Source of the DNA: Roseateles sp. XES5
Lineage (GTDB): Bacteria; Pseudomonadota; Alphaproteobacteria; Rhizobiales; Rhizobiaceae
Length of the DNA stretch: 64,000 bases
Assembly (NCBI RefSeq): GCF_020535545.1
Contig: NZ_CP084754.1
Span: forward strand, 248,001-312,000
Direction: 5' to 3'
Shown here: positions 20,918 to 28,936 of the stretch, piece by piece
Position numbering within the stretch: position 1 is the stretch's first letter
Layout: every line of letters begins with the position of its first letter
The notes under the pieces: model-generated
What the model saw: only the letters and a program-made list of their open reading frames with translations
Told to the model about the DNA's origin: nothing
Databases searched by the model: none
Program-made: the position numbers and the translations under genes

Positions 20918-21673
20918 TCAACTGAAGACGATGCCGCCGTCCACGTTCAAGGTCTGGCCGGTGACGAAAGCGGCATCATCAGAGGCAAAGAAGGCGACGG
21001 CGCCGACAACGTCCTCCGGATCGCCGATGCGGCGCATCGCGGTCTTGTCCTGCCAGCTCTTGCGGATCTCAGGATCGTCGAGATTGACGCGGCCCATGTC
21101 TGTCAGGATGATGCCGGGGCAGACGCAGTTCGCGGTGATCCCGTCGACGCCCACCTCCTGCGCCAGAACACGCGTGAAGCCCATCACCGCCGCCTTCGAG
21201 GCCGAGTAATGCGCCTGCGACGGTGCTCCGTGCTTGCCGCCGATCGACGCGATGTTGACGATGCGGCCATATCGGCGTGCCTTCATCGTCGGCAGCAGCG
21301 ACTGGATGACGAGGAAGGTGCCCTTGGCATTCACGTCCATGACGCTGTCCCAGTATTCCTCCTTCAGCCCGTCCACGTCGCCGGCGATCAGGATGCCGGC
21401 ATTGTTGACGACGACATCGATGTGGCCGAAAGCCTCGATGGCGGTCTTCACCATGGTCTCGACGGCCGCCCTGTCGCTGACATCGGCAAGAACCGTCACG
21501 GCGCGGCGGCCGAGCGCCTCGATCTCTGCGGCGACGCCGGAAAGGGTATCCTTCTGGCGCGCGATATCGTTCAAGGCGACGTCGTAGCCGCGTCGTGCAA
21601 GGCCGACGGCGATGGCCGCACCGATGCCGCGGCTGGCGCCCGTGACGAGGGCTGTACGGTTGGAAGCAGTCAT
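20918..21673 (-). CDS. SDR family NAD(P)-dependent dehydrogenase (distal gene of the AcoABC-like operon)
   Basis: A 251-aa classical short-chain dehydrogenase. The cofactor site is TGASRGIGAAIA near residue 11, with NNAG at about 87. The catalytic Ser-Tyr-Lys is seen as S in NIASIGG, then Y and K in the HYSASKAAVMG segment. The C-terminus is TGQTLNVDGGIVFS. It is the last of ten genes reading leftward from 31462 and lies 15 bp behind another SDR. Together they probably oxidise a polyol or interconvert hydroxy and keto groups. The substrate cannot be read. Confidence 0.93.
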   Translation of the reverse strand: MTASNRTALVTGASRGIGAAIAVGLARRGYDVALNDIARQKDTLSGVAAEIEALGRRAVTVLADVSDRAAVETMVKTAIEAFGHIDVVVNNAGILIAGDVDGLKEEYWDSVMDVNAKGTFLVIQSLLPTMKARRYGRIVNIASIGGKHGAPSQAHYSASKAAVMGFTRVLAQEVGVDGITANCVCPGIILTDMGRVNLDDPEIRKSWQDKTAMRRIGDPEDVVGAVAFFASDDAAFVTGQTLNVDGGIVFS

Positions 21674-21688
21674 GAAGGGTCTCCGTGG

Positions 21689-22459
21689 TTACAGGGCAGT
21701 GTAGCCGCCATCGATCGCCAGCACCGTTCCGGTGATGTAGCTCGATGCATCGGCAGCCAGGAAAAGGACGGCATTGGCAATCTCGCCCGGATCGCCGAGA
21801 CGCCCCATGGGCGTCATCCGCATCCAGGTGTCGAACCATTCGGGGTTGCTGCGGCCACGCAAGGTCAGTTCCGTCCCAACGTAGCCGGGCGCGACCGCGT
21901 TGACGCGCACGCCGCTTTTCGCCCATTCGACGGCAAGCGACTTGGTCAGAAGGTTCACGCCCGCCTTGGCCGCGTTGTAGGAGGCTTGCGGCTGCGGGTG
22001 GACAACGATCTCGCCGCACATCGACGAGATATTGACCATCGTCCCCCGCCCGGCCGCGACCATGCGCCGACCAAAGGCCTGCGCGCAGAGGAAGACGCCA
22101 CCGAGATCGATGTCGATGACAGACTTCCAGTCGTCGAGGCTCATCTCGGCCGCCGGCGCATTGCGCACGATGCCGGCATTGTTGACGAGAACGTCGACCG
22201 CGCCGTGCTCCCGGTAGATCGTCTCCACCACCTGCGCCACCCTTTCAGGATCGGTGACATCGAGTGCGATGAAGGCCGCCTTCCCGCCGGCGCTGACGAT
22301 GGCCTGCGCCGTCGCCACGCCTTCCGCCTCGTCCCGGTCGGCCACGAGGACCTCGGCGCCCGCGCGCGCCAGGCGCTCGGCAATCGCCCGGCCGATGCCG
22401 CGCGCCGCCCCTGTCACGACGGCCCGCCTGCCGTCGAGCCGGAAATCCGTGTCGCTCAT
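21689..22459 (-). CDS. SDR family NAD(P)-dependent dehydrogenase
   Basis: A 256-aa classical SDR. TGAARGIGRAIAERLA is the Rossmann glycine motif, then NNAGIVRNAPA and the catalytic ASYNAAKAGVNLL with Tyr and Lys. The C-terminus is SYITGTVLAIDGGYTAL. The gene overlaps the FGGY kinase stop by 4 bp and is 15 bp from the next SDR. It is distinct in sequence from its neighbour SDR, so the pair could act on two successive hydroxyl groups. Confidence 0.93.
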   Translation of the reverse strand: MSDTDFRLDGRRAVVTGAARGIGRAIAERLARAGAEVLVADRDEAEGVATAQAIVSAGGKAAFIALDVTDPERVAQVVETIYREHGAVDVLVNNAGIVRNAPAAEMSLDDWKSVIDIDLGGVFLCAQAFGRRMVAAGRGTMVNISSMCGEIVVHPQPQASYNAAKAGVNLLTKSLAVEWAKSGVRVNAVAPGYVGTELTLRGRSNPEWFDTWMRMTPMGRLGDPGEIANAVLFLAADASSYITGTVLAIDGGYTAL

Positions 22460-23964
22460 GCGCTCCTGCCGTCCTGCCCGCGCACGGACTTCAGGGCCGG
22501 ATAGAGCGCCAGATATTGCTGGTAGATATCGTCATAGAGCGCCATTTCCCTGGCGCGCGGCTCGATGCGCTTGCCCGGCCGGACCATCGCCGCGATACCG
22601 TCGTCGATGGTCGCGAAATGGCCTGCGCCATGGGCGGCAAGGACGGCCGAGCCGACGGAGGGCGCATCGCGCGAGGCGGGCACGCAAACCGGAAGGCCCG
22701 CGGTATCGGCATGGATCTGCAGCCAGAGATCCGAGGCCCCGGCCCCGCCGCCCACGGTGATTTCCGTGCCGCGATAGCCGGCGGCGGCCATGGAGTCGAG
22801 AATGGCGCGCGTGCCGAAGCCGATGCCCTCCATGATCGCCCGGAAGATGTGATGCGGCTCATGGGCGAGCGTAAGCCCGACGATGGCGCCCCGCGAAAGC
22901 GGATCGGTATAGGGGGTGCGGTTGCCCTGAAAATGATCCTGCACCAGAAGACCCTCGCAACCCGGCTCCAGCGTCGCCGCCTTCCGGTTCAGGTCGTCGA
23001 GATCCATCGTGCCGTTCATCAGGCGGCCGAGCCAGGCGATGATCGAGCCCGTGGAGGTCTGGCCGCCCTCGACGATGTAGCGGTCGGGATAGACGCAATC
23101 CCGATAGGTGCCCCAGATGCCTGGTGCATGAACCGCCGATTCCGTCACGCCGAACTGCAGATGCGAGGAGCCGGTGATGAGGGCAAGCTGGCCCGGATGC
23201 GCGACGCCGAGGCCGATCATGCCGATCAGCGCGTCCGCCCCGCCCTGCACGACCTTCACCCGGGTCGAAAGACCGAGTTCATCCGCCGCCTTGCCCGAAA
23301 GGTTCGCGATCACGCCCCCCGGCGCCACGATGCGGTGCGGCCATTTTTCGAGCAGCGCGCCAAGACCCAGCGCCTGTACCAGCGTGGCGGGCCAGCCGCC
23401 GCGGTCGGTTTGGTAGTGCCAGCGCAGCGTGACATTGTTCAGGCTGGCGGCGCGCTCGCCCGTCAGCCGCAAGGTCATGAAGTCCTGATATTCGCAGATC
23501 GTGTGGGCCTTTTCGAAGACCTCCGGCTCGTTGCGGGCGATCCAGAGCGCCTTCGGGATCATCCATTCCGCCGAGACCGGTCCACGGCCCCCGCCATTGG
23601 AGATCAACGCGCCGTCCCCGGTCGCCAGAACCGCTTCAGCCTCCGCGCTGGCGCGCACATCCATCCAGATGATGGCGGGCCGCAGCGCTTTGCCCTCGCG
23701 ATCCAGCGCGACGACCGTGCAGCTCGTGGTCGCGAGCGTGATCGCCTCGATGGCGGCGGGATCGACCCGCGCCGTCTCGATCGCCTGCCGGGCCGCGGCG
23801 ACGAAAGCCCGCCACCAGTCCTCAGGGTCCTGCTCCGCGCGCGCCCCCGTGGAGAACTTCGTCTCATACGCCACGGCGGCGCTGCCAAGGCAGGTGCCGG
23901 ACAGGTCGTAAACGCGCGCGCGGAGGCTTTCGGTGCCACCGTCGGCAGTCAGGAAATAGGCCAT
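22456..23964 (-). CDS. FGGY-family carbohydrate kinase
   Basis: A 502-aa sugar kinase of the FGGY family, which transfers phosphate from ATP to a ketose or polyol. The N-terminal phosphate-binding loop reads TADGGTESLRARVYD rather than the usual DxGTxS. The hinge and adenosine motifs are GSSHLQFGVTE and EITVGGGAGASDLWLQIHAD. ATG 23964 follows a GGGAGGAGAAAC Shine-Dalgarno. The clear family members closest in style are ribulokinase-like. In this operon it should phosphorylate the keto-sugar made by the SDRs or taken up by the importer. Confidence 0.9.
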   Translation of the reverse strand: MAYFLTADGGTESLRARVYDLSGTCLGSAAVAYETKFSTGARAEQDPEDWWRAFVAAARQAIETARVDPAAIEAITLATTSCTVVALDREGKALRPAIIWMDVRASAEAEAVLATGDGALISNGGGRGPVSAEWMIPKALWIARNEPEVFEKAHTICEYQDFMTLRLTGERAASLNNVTLRWHYQTDRGGWPATLVQALGLGALLEKWPHRIVAPGGVIANLSGKAADELGLSTRVKVVQGGADALIGMIGLGVAHPGQLALITGSSHLQFGVTESAVHAPGIWGTYRDCVYPDRYIVEGGQTSTGSIIAWLGRLMNGTMDLDDLNRKAATLEPGCEGLLVQDHFQGNRTPYTDPLSRGAIVGLTLAHEPHHIFRAIMEGIGFGTRAILDSMAAAGYRGTEITVGGGAGASDLWLQIHADTAGLPVCVPASRDAPSVGSAVLAAHGAGHFATIDDGIAAMVRPGKRIEPRAREMALYDDIYQQYLALYPALKSVRGQDGRSA

Positions 23965-23995
23965 GTTTCTCCTCCCGGCAGACGTCTCCTCGGTG

Positions 23996-24331
23996 CTATT
24001 GAAGAGAACGCATGATCTCCAAGGCTTTCGCGCCGTACATGACGGCAGGACCGCCACCCATCTCGATCGCCACCTCCAGCGCCTCGATCAGTTCGGCTTC
24101 CTTTGCGCCGTGCTTCAGGGCCGCGTCGACATGATAGAGAATGCAATCCTCGCACCCCTTGGCAACCGCAATCGCCACGGCCATCAGTTCCTTCTGCGCG
24201 GCGCTGAAGGTGCCGGCGCTGGCCGCCACCTTGCTGACGCGGGCAAAGCCGCCGAAGAGTTCGGGGCTCGCCTTGGCGAGCGTGCCGATGCGCCTTTGCG
24301 CATCCTTCAGTCTTTCCATCGTATCGGCCAT
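23996..24331 (-). CDS. Carboxymuconolactone decarboxylase / AhpD-like protein
   Basis: A 111-aa CMD-family protein with an exact AhpD active-site pattern: Glu48-X11-Cys60-X2-Cys63-X3-His67 (KGCEDCILYH). AhpD proteins take electrons from dihydrolipoyl groups on E2 subunits and pass them to a peroxidase. This gene sits 9 bp behind a lipoyl-bearing E2 gene and 31 bp before the kinase, so a redox role on the lipoyl arm is plausible. Plain CMD enzymes lack this use of the cysteines. No peroxiredoxin gene is adjacent. Confidence 0.85.
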   Translation of the reverse strand: MADTMERLKDAQRRIGTLAKASPELFGGFARVSKVAASAGTFSAAQKELMAVAIAVAKGCEDCILYHVDAALKHGAKEAELIEALEVAIEMGGGPAVMYGAKALEIMRSLQ

Positions 24332-24340
24332 GGTGCCTCC

Positions 24341-25903
24341 TCAGGCGGTCAGGATTTCGAGCACGTCCTTGCTCTGGTCCCACTGCGGCATGTGGCCGGA
24401 GCGCGCCAGAAGATGGATCGCGACCGTGGGCGGCAGCGCCAGAACGTGTTGCCAGGGGATGATCCGGTCTTCGAGACCGAAGAGGACGCGGACGGGCATC
24501 GTGCCGGACAGCCTGCTTATCGCAGCAAGGCCGTCGACCTTCTGGCCGGACGCGCCCGTGACGGCCCCGGCAAGCGCCACAAGGCGGCCCCGCGAGAAAT
24601 CCTTCGCAAGGGCGGCCAGGGCCGCTTCCGACAGGTCCACACCGTTGACGGTGAGGCGCCGCAGGAGATGGGCGACCTCGCCCGGTGCGTTCGCCTGCGC
24701 CATGCCGCGCACGAAATCGACGTCGATCTGCGACCCGAGGCCGGCCGGCGCGATAAGGGAGAGTGAGCGGACCCGCCCGGCCGCCGCGCCCGCAAGGCCG
24801 AGCGCCGCCACCGCCCCGAGGGAATGGGCGACGACGTCGACTTCGGCAAGGCCGAGCGTGTCGAGGAACTCCGGCAGGTCCTGCGCGAGATCCGATGCAT
24901 CCCGCACCTCGATCTCCGTCAGGCCATGGCCCGGCAGATCGGGGGCGATGACGCGCCGGCCGGCGCGTTTGAGGCCGGCGGCGACGGCCGCCCAGGTCGT
25001 GCGATCTCCCGAGAAACCATGCAGAAGCAGGACCGGCCGGCCGGAAGCCGCGCCGCTGTCCGAATAGGCCATGCGTCCGCGGCGAAGCGCGGCAAAGCGC
25101 ACGTCCGACGGCCGCGGGCCGCTGCCGGCGGCGGCAAGGACGTCACCCTTCTCGATGCGGCCGCGCCGGCCGGTCCCGGCGATGGCCGCGATATCCAGTC
25201 CATGACGCCGGGCGAGCCGGCGCGCCAGCGGCGTCGCCCGCACGCGACCTTCCCTTCGCGCTGCCATGGGAACAGGGGTAGCGGGTGCGGCCGTTTCCGG
25301 CTGGGCCGCCGGGGCCGGGCGTTCGGCGGCGGGCGCGACCTGATCGGCCGGAGCCTCGATGCGCGCGACAGGTTCCCCGACCGTCACCATCTCGCCCTCA
25401 CCGCGCAGGATGGCGACCATCCGGCCATCATGCAGCGCGGGAAACTCGGCGATCGTCTTGTCCGTCTCGATTTCGATGATCGCCTCACCGCGGGCAAAGC
25501 GCTCTCCGGGCGCCTTCAGCCACTTGGCGATGCGCCCTTCCTCCATCGTCTCACCGAGACGCGGCATGGCAAGATCGGTCTCGCTCCAGCCGGGCGCCCC
25601 GTTCGTGCCATCCGGCACGGGGTCCGCCGCCTCGCCCTCTTCCGCCGTCCAGTCCGGGCCGTCGCCGATGTCGATGCGCGCCAGCGGCTTGCCGACCTCC
25701 ACCATATCGCCGATCGACACCAGAATGTCGCCGAGACGGCCGTCGCCGAGCGCTGGGAACTCGGCGATCGTCTTGTCCGTCTCGATTTCGAGGATCGGAT
25801 CGCCACGCTTGAAGCTGTCGCCCGGCGAAATCAGCCAGCCGACGACCTTGCCCTCGTCCATCGTCTCGCCGAGGCGGGGCATCTTCAGGATGCGTTCCGT
25901 CAT
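24341..25903 (-). CDS. AcoC-like E2: two lipoyl domains, E3-binding domain and alpha/beta-hydrolase domain
   Basis: A 520-aa component of a 2-oxo/acetoin-type dehydrogenase complex. In order: lipoyl domain 1 (lipoyl Lys44), lipoyl domain 2 (Lys149), a peripheral-subunit/E3-binding domain (about 217-255, VRATPLARRLARRHGLDI), and an alpha/beta-hydrolase domain (about 275-520). The hydrolase domain has LLLHGFSGD, nucleophile Ser in VVAHSLGAVAALG and a late His in ARSGHMPQWDQ. The hydrolase replaces the usual acyltransferase, as in acetoin AcoC proteins. Both lipoyl motifs read IETDKTIAEFPAL, and a 34-bp DNA stretch is identical between them. The start overlaps the E1beta stop (ATGA). No E3 gene is present. 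Confidence 0.92.
   Translation of the reverse strand: MTERILKMPRLGETMDEGKVVGWLISPGDSFKRGDPILEIETDKTIAEFPALGDGRLGDILVSIGDMVEVGKPLARIDIGDGPDWTAEEGEAADPVPDGTNGAPGWSETDLAMPRLGETMEEGRIAKWLKAPGERFARGEAIIEIETDKTIAEFPALHDGRMVAILRGEGEMVTVGEPVARIEAPADQVAPAAERPAPAAQPETAAPATPVPMAARREGRVRATPLARRLARRHGLDIAAIAGTGRRGRIEKGDVLAAAGSGPRPSDVRFAALRRGRMAYSDSGAASGRPVLLLHGFSGDRTTWAAVAAGLKRAGRRVIAPDLPGHGLTEIEVRDASDLAQDLPEFLDTLGLAEVDVVAHSLGAVAALGLAGAAAGRVRSLSLIAPAGLGSQIDVDFVRGMAQANAPGEVAHLLRRLTVNGVDLSEAALAALAKDFSRGRLVALAGAVTGASGQKVDGLAAISRLSGTMPVRVLFGLEDRIIPWQHVLALPPTVAIHLLARSGHMPQWDQSKDVLEILTA
25443..25791 (-). repeat. 34-bp direct repeat from duplicated lipoyl domains
   Basis: Positions 25443-25476 and 25758-25791 are identical over 34 bp and encode the two lipoyl-lysine motifs. 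The units are 315 bp apart, about one lipoyl domain plus linker. This points to an in-gene tandem domain duplication that is recent or still being homogenised. Confidence 0.8.
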
Positions 25904-26877
25904 GACAGCATTCTTTCCGCGGCATCGGCGATGGAGCGGGCGGACGGCACGCTGCCGGATTCGAGGTCCTGCGAAACGGAAATCGGGATGTCTTCCCCGG
26001 CCATGCGCACGACGGGCTGCTCCAGGAAATCGAAGCATTCTTCCGAAATACGCGCGGCCAGTTCCGCCGCGACGCCGGCCGTCATCACGCCTTCGGATAC
26101 GACCAGCGCCTTTCCGACCCGCTCGACATGTTCCCGCACCGTATCGAAATCCAGCGGATTGAGCGTGCGAAGGTCGATGACGGTCGCCTCGATCCCCTTG
26201 CGGGCAAGCGCCTCGGCGGCGTCCAGCGCATGGAAGACCTGCCGGGAATAGGTGACGATCACGAGGTCCTTGCCGTGACGGCGCACGGCGGCCTTGCCCC
26301 ACGGCAGGGGTTCAGCATCGAAATCGACCTCTTCCTTGCGCGTATAGAGCGCCTTGTGCTCGATGAAGACGACCGGATCGGGCTTCGTCAGGCTCTGGCG
26401 CAGCAGATGATAGGCATCGGCCGCCGTCGCCGGCATGGCGAGGCGCAGGCCCGGCGTGTGCATGACCCAGGCCTCGAGGCTCTGGGAATGCTGCGCGCCG
26501 GCCGAGCGGCCCGTGCCGCCCTGCGTGCGCAGCACCATCGGCACGCCGATCTGCCCGCCGAACATGTAGCGGATCTTGGCCGCCTGGTTGGCGAGCTGGT
26601 CCATCGTCATGCCGAGGAAGTCGACATACATCAGCTCGGCGACGGGGCGCAGGCCCGTCATCGCCGCGCCGACCGCGGCGCCGATGATCGCCGGTTCGGA
26701 GATCGGCGTGTCGATCAGGCGCTGCGGCCCGTGCGTTTTGATGAGATCCTTCGTGACGCCGTAGGCGCCGCCGTAGCGACCGACCTCCTCGCCAATCACC
26801 ACGATCGTCTCGTCTTCATGCATCGCATCGTCCAGCGCCTTGCGGAGTGCGTCTCGGTAGGTGGTGGAGGTCATCAT
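25900..26877 (-). CDS. Acetoin/2-oxoacid dehydrogenase-type E1 component, beta subunit (AcoB-like)
   Basis: A 325-aa E1beta with a transketolase pyrimidine domain (about 4-180) and a transketolase C-domain (about 195-315). Typical motifs are DETIVVIGEEVGRYGGAYGVTKDL, ISEPAIIGAAVGAAMTGLRPVAE (ThDP-activating Glu), GGTGRSAGAQHSQSLEAW and LRTLNPLDFDT. It pairs with the E1alpha encoded just upstream, which it overlaps by 4 bp. GAQHSQSLEAW is the usual beta-subunit motif for E2 docking and catalysis. Confidence 0.93.
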   Translation of the reverse strand: MMTSTTYRDALRKALDDAMHEDETIVVIGEEVGRYGGAYGVTKDLIKTHGPQRLIDTPISEPAIIGAAVGAAMTGLRPVAELMYVDFLGMTMDQLANQAAKIRYMFGGQIGVPMVLRTQGGTGRSAGAQHSQSLEAWVMHTPGLRLAMPATAADAYHLLRQSLTKPDPVVFIEHKALYTRKEEVDFDAEPLPWGKAAVRRHGKDLVIVTYSRQVFHALDAAEALARKGIEATVIDLRTLNPLDFDTVREHVERVGKALVVSEGVMTAGVAAELAARISEECFDFLEQPVVRMAGEDIPISVSQDLESGSVPSARSIADAAERMLS

Positions 26878-27902
26878 GCGTCATCCCTGGCAAGTACACG
26901 GTCGATCCGGACGCTGACCGGCTCCGGCTCGGGCTCCCCGACGGCGTAAACGTCGCGGAACATGGAGGAGAGCGCCGGCGCCCTGGATTCGACGGCGAAG
27001 TCGATCGTCGCGTCCATTTCGGCCGCGATCTCCTTGTCCATCGCGTCGAGCGCGACGGCCGTTTCCAGACCGCTCGCGACCAGCTTCTCGCGGGCGAAGA
27101 GGACCGGGTCCTTCTTGCGGCCCTCGATTTCCTCCGCCTCGCTACGGTAGGGGCTCTTGTCCATGCGGGCATGGCCGAAGAAACGGTAGACCTCGACGGA
27201 CAGGAAGCCGGGCTTGCCGGCGCGGGCGTCGTCCACCAGCCAGCGGGCCGCGGTTTCCACCTCCTCGACATCGAGACCGTTCACCACGGCGCCGTTGAGG
27301 CCGAAGGCCTTCGCGCGCTCGTCGAAACGGCTGCTGCGGGTCGCCTGATCGATGCGGGTGCCCATGCCGTACTGGTTGTTGACGCAGACGAAGAGCACCG
27401 GCAGGTCCCAGAGCGCCGCCATGTTCATGCTCTCGTAGAGGATGCCCTGCTGCATGGCGCCGTCGCCGAAGAAGGCGACGGAGACCGAGTCCTGCTTCAG
27501 ATACTTGCTCGACAGGCCGGCCCCGACGACGGCCGGAATGCCGCCACCGACGATGGCATTGGCGCCGAGATGGCCGAGCGCCATGTCGGCGATATGCATC
27601 GAGCCGCCCTTGCCCTTGCAGTTACCGGTTTCCTTGCCGCCGATCTCGGCCATCATCTGCCTGGGATCGGCGCCGCGGGCGAGGAAGATGCCATGGCCGC
27701 GGTGATGCGTCGTGAACGTGTCCTGCGGCTTCATGGCGGCGCAGACGCCGGCGGCGCTGGATTCCTCGCCGATCGACAGATGCAGCATGGAGCCGGCCGA
27801 CTGGCCGCGGATGAAGAGTTCGCCGACCCGTTCCTCAAAGGTGCGGATGCGCCGCATGGTCCTGTAGAGATCGAGAAGGTTGGAATTGACAGGAGCGCCC
27901 AC
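26874..27902 (-). CDS. Acetoin/2-oxoacid dehydrogenase-type E1 component, alpha subunit (AcoA-like)
   Basis: A 342-aa E1alpha. GTG 27902 is preferred because a strong GGGAGGG lies 4 nt upstream and the protein then starts at the family boundary (NLLDLYRTMRRIRTFEE). The ThDP motif runs from GDGAMQQGILYESMNMA to CVNNQYGMGT. GGSMHIADMALGHLGANAIVGGG resembles acetoin E1alpha proteins, which cleave alpha-hydroxyketones, more than pyruvate dehydrogenase. It directly follows the sugar-type permease gene, 44 bp away. The reaction would give an acyl group on E2 plus an aldehyde. The true substrate is unknown. Confidence 0.9.
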   Translation of the reverse strand: MGAPVNSNLLDLYRTMRRIRTFEERVGELFIRGQSAGSMLHLSIGEESSAAGVCAAMKPQDTFTTHHRGHGIFLARGADPRQMMAEIGGKETGNCKGKGGSMHIADMALGHLGANAIVGGGIPAVVGAGLSSKYLKQDSVSVAFFGDGAMQQGILYESMNMAALWDLPVLFVCVNNQYGMGTRIDQATRSSRFDERAKAFGLNGAVVNGLDVEEVETAARWLVDDARAGKPGFLSVEVYRFFGHARMDKSPYRSEAEEIEGRKKDPVLFAREKLVASGLETAVALDAMDKEIAAEMDATIDFAVESRAPALSSMFRDVYAVGEPEPEPVSVRIDRVLARDDA

Positions 27903-27946
27903 GCGTCCCTCCCTGTTGCTTGCAATGTTGAGATTGAACCGGGTGA

Positions 27947-28936
27947 TCAGAGCAGCTTGAGCTTCGTCGTGCGCGACACGATGGCCACCGCCACGAGGAT
28001 GATCAGGCCCTTGACGATGCTCTGGATGTACGTGTCCATGCCGATGAGGTTGAGGCCGTTGTTGATGACCCCGATGAAGAGGGCGCCGAAGAAGGTGCCG
28101 GCGACCGTCGCCGTGCCCGGACGGAACATCGTCATGCCGATGAACACGGTGGCGAGGCCGTCGAGCAGGTAGCGTTCCCCCGCATTCGGCTGGCCGGAGC
28201 CGAGGCGGGCGGCGAGCAGCGCACCGGCGACGGCGGCAAAGAGGCTGCACACGATGAGCCCGGCGGCGCGGTAGAAGCGCCCGTTGACACCGGACAGCTC
28301 GGCCGCCTTCAGGTTGCCGCCGACGGCGTAGATGTAGCGGCCGAAGATCGTGCGCTCCATGACGAACCATGCCAGCGCGACGAAGAGAACCATGGCATAG
28401 GCAAGGACCGGCACGCCGAGGAGCTGGCCCTGACCGAACCAGAGGTAGGTTTCCGGAAGGCCGCCATAGATCGCCCGCCCGCCGGTCGTCAGGAAGTTGA
28501 TGCCGTAGAGGATGGAGCCGGTCGCCAGCGTCGCGATCAGCGATGGCACGCCGACGAGTGTCACCAGCGCGGCATTGATCGCCCCTACCAGCAGGCCGGC
28601 CCCGACACCGGCCAGCAGCGCGGCCGGCAGTGGAACGCCCGAGACCAGCATCAGCGGCACGAGGATGCCCGACAGACCGACCATGTAGCCGACCGAAAGG
28701 TCCATCTCGCGCGCCGCGAAACCGAAGGTCAGTCCGGCGCCGACGATCGTCAGCATGGAAATCTGCTGCACGATGTTGAGAAGGTTGGTGGCCGTTAGGA
28801 AACGGTCGACGCTCAGCGCGAAGCCGATGAAAAGCAGGATCAGCACGAGGAGCGTGCTGTAGCGAAGCAGCCAGTCCTTGCGGATGCGGCTGGACGACGC
28901 CTCCCTGGCTTCGGCGGTGGGGGATGCAGCGTTCAC
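27947..28936 (-). CDS. Ribose-type ABC importer permease
   Basis: A 329-aa inner-membrane permease of the RbsC/BPD_transp_2 family with about eight to ten hydrophobic segments. Family features are TATNLLNIVQQISMLTIVGAG, the FAAREMDLSVGYMVGLSG strip (the family Asp/Ser region), TTGGRAIYGGLP, and the C-terminal GALFIGVINNGLNLIGMDTY. It starts with GTG at 28936, overlapping the ATPase stop (GTGA). It works with the ATPase and binding protein encoded upstream. Confidence 0.93.
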   Translation of the reverse strand: MNAASPTAEAREASSSRIRKDWLLRYSTLLVLILLFIGFALSVDRFLTATNLLNIVQQISMLTIVGAGLTFGFAAREMDLSVGYMVGLSGILVPLMLVSGVPLPAALLAGVGAGLLVGAINAALVTLVGVPSLIATLATGSILYGINFLTTGGRAIYGGLPETYLWFGQGQLLGVPVLAYAMVLFVALAWFVMERTIFGRYIYAVGGNLKAAELSGVNGRFYRAAGLIVCSLFAAVAGALLAARLGSGQPNAGERYLLDGLATVFIGMTMFRPGTATVAGTFFGALFIGVINNGLNLIGMDTYIQSIVKGLIILVAVAIVSRTTKLKLL

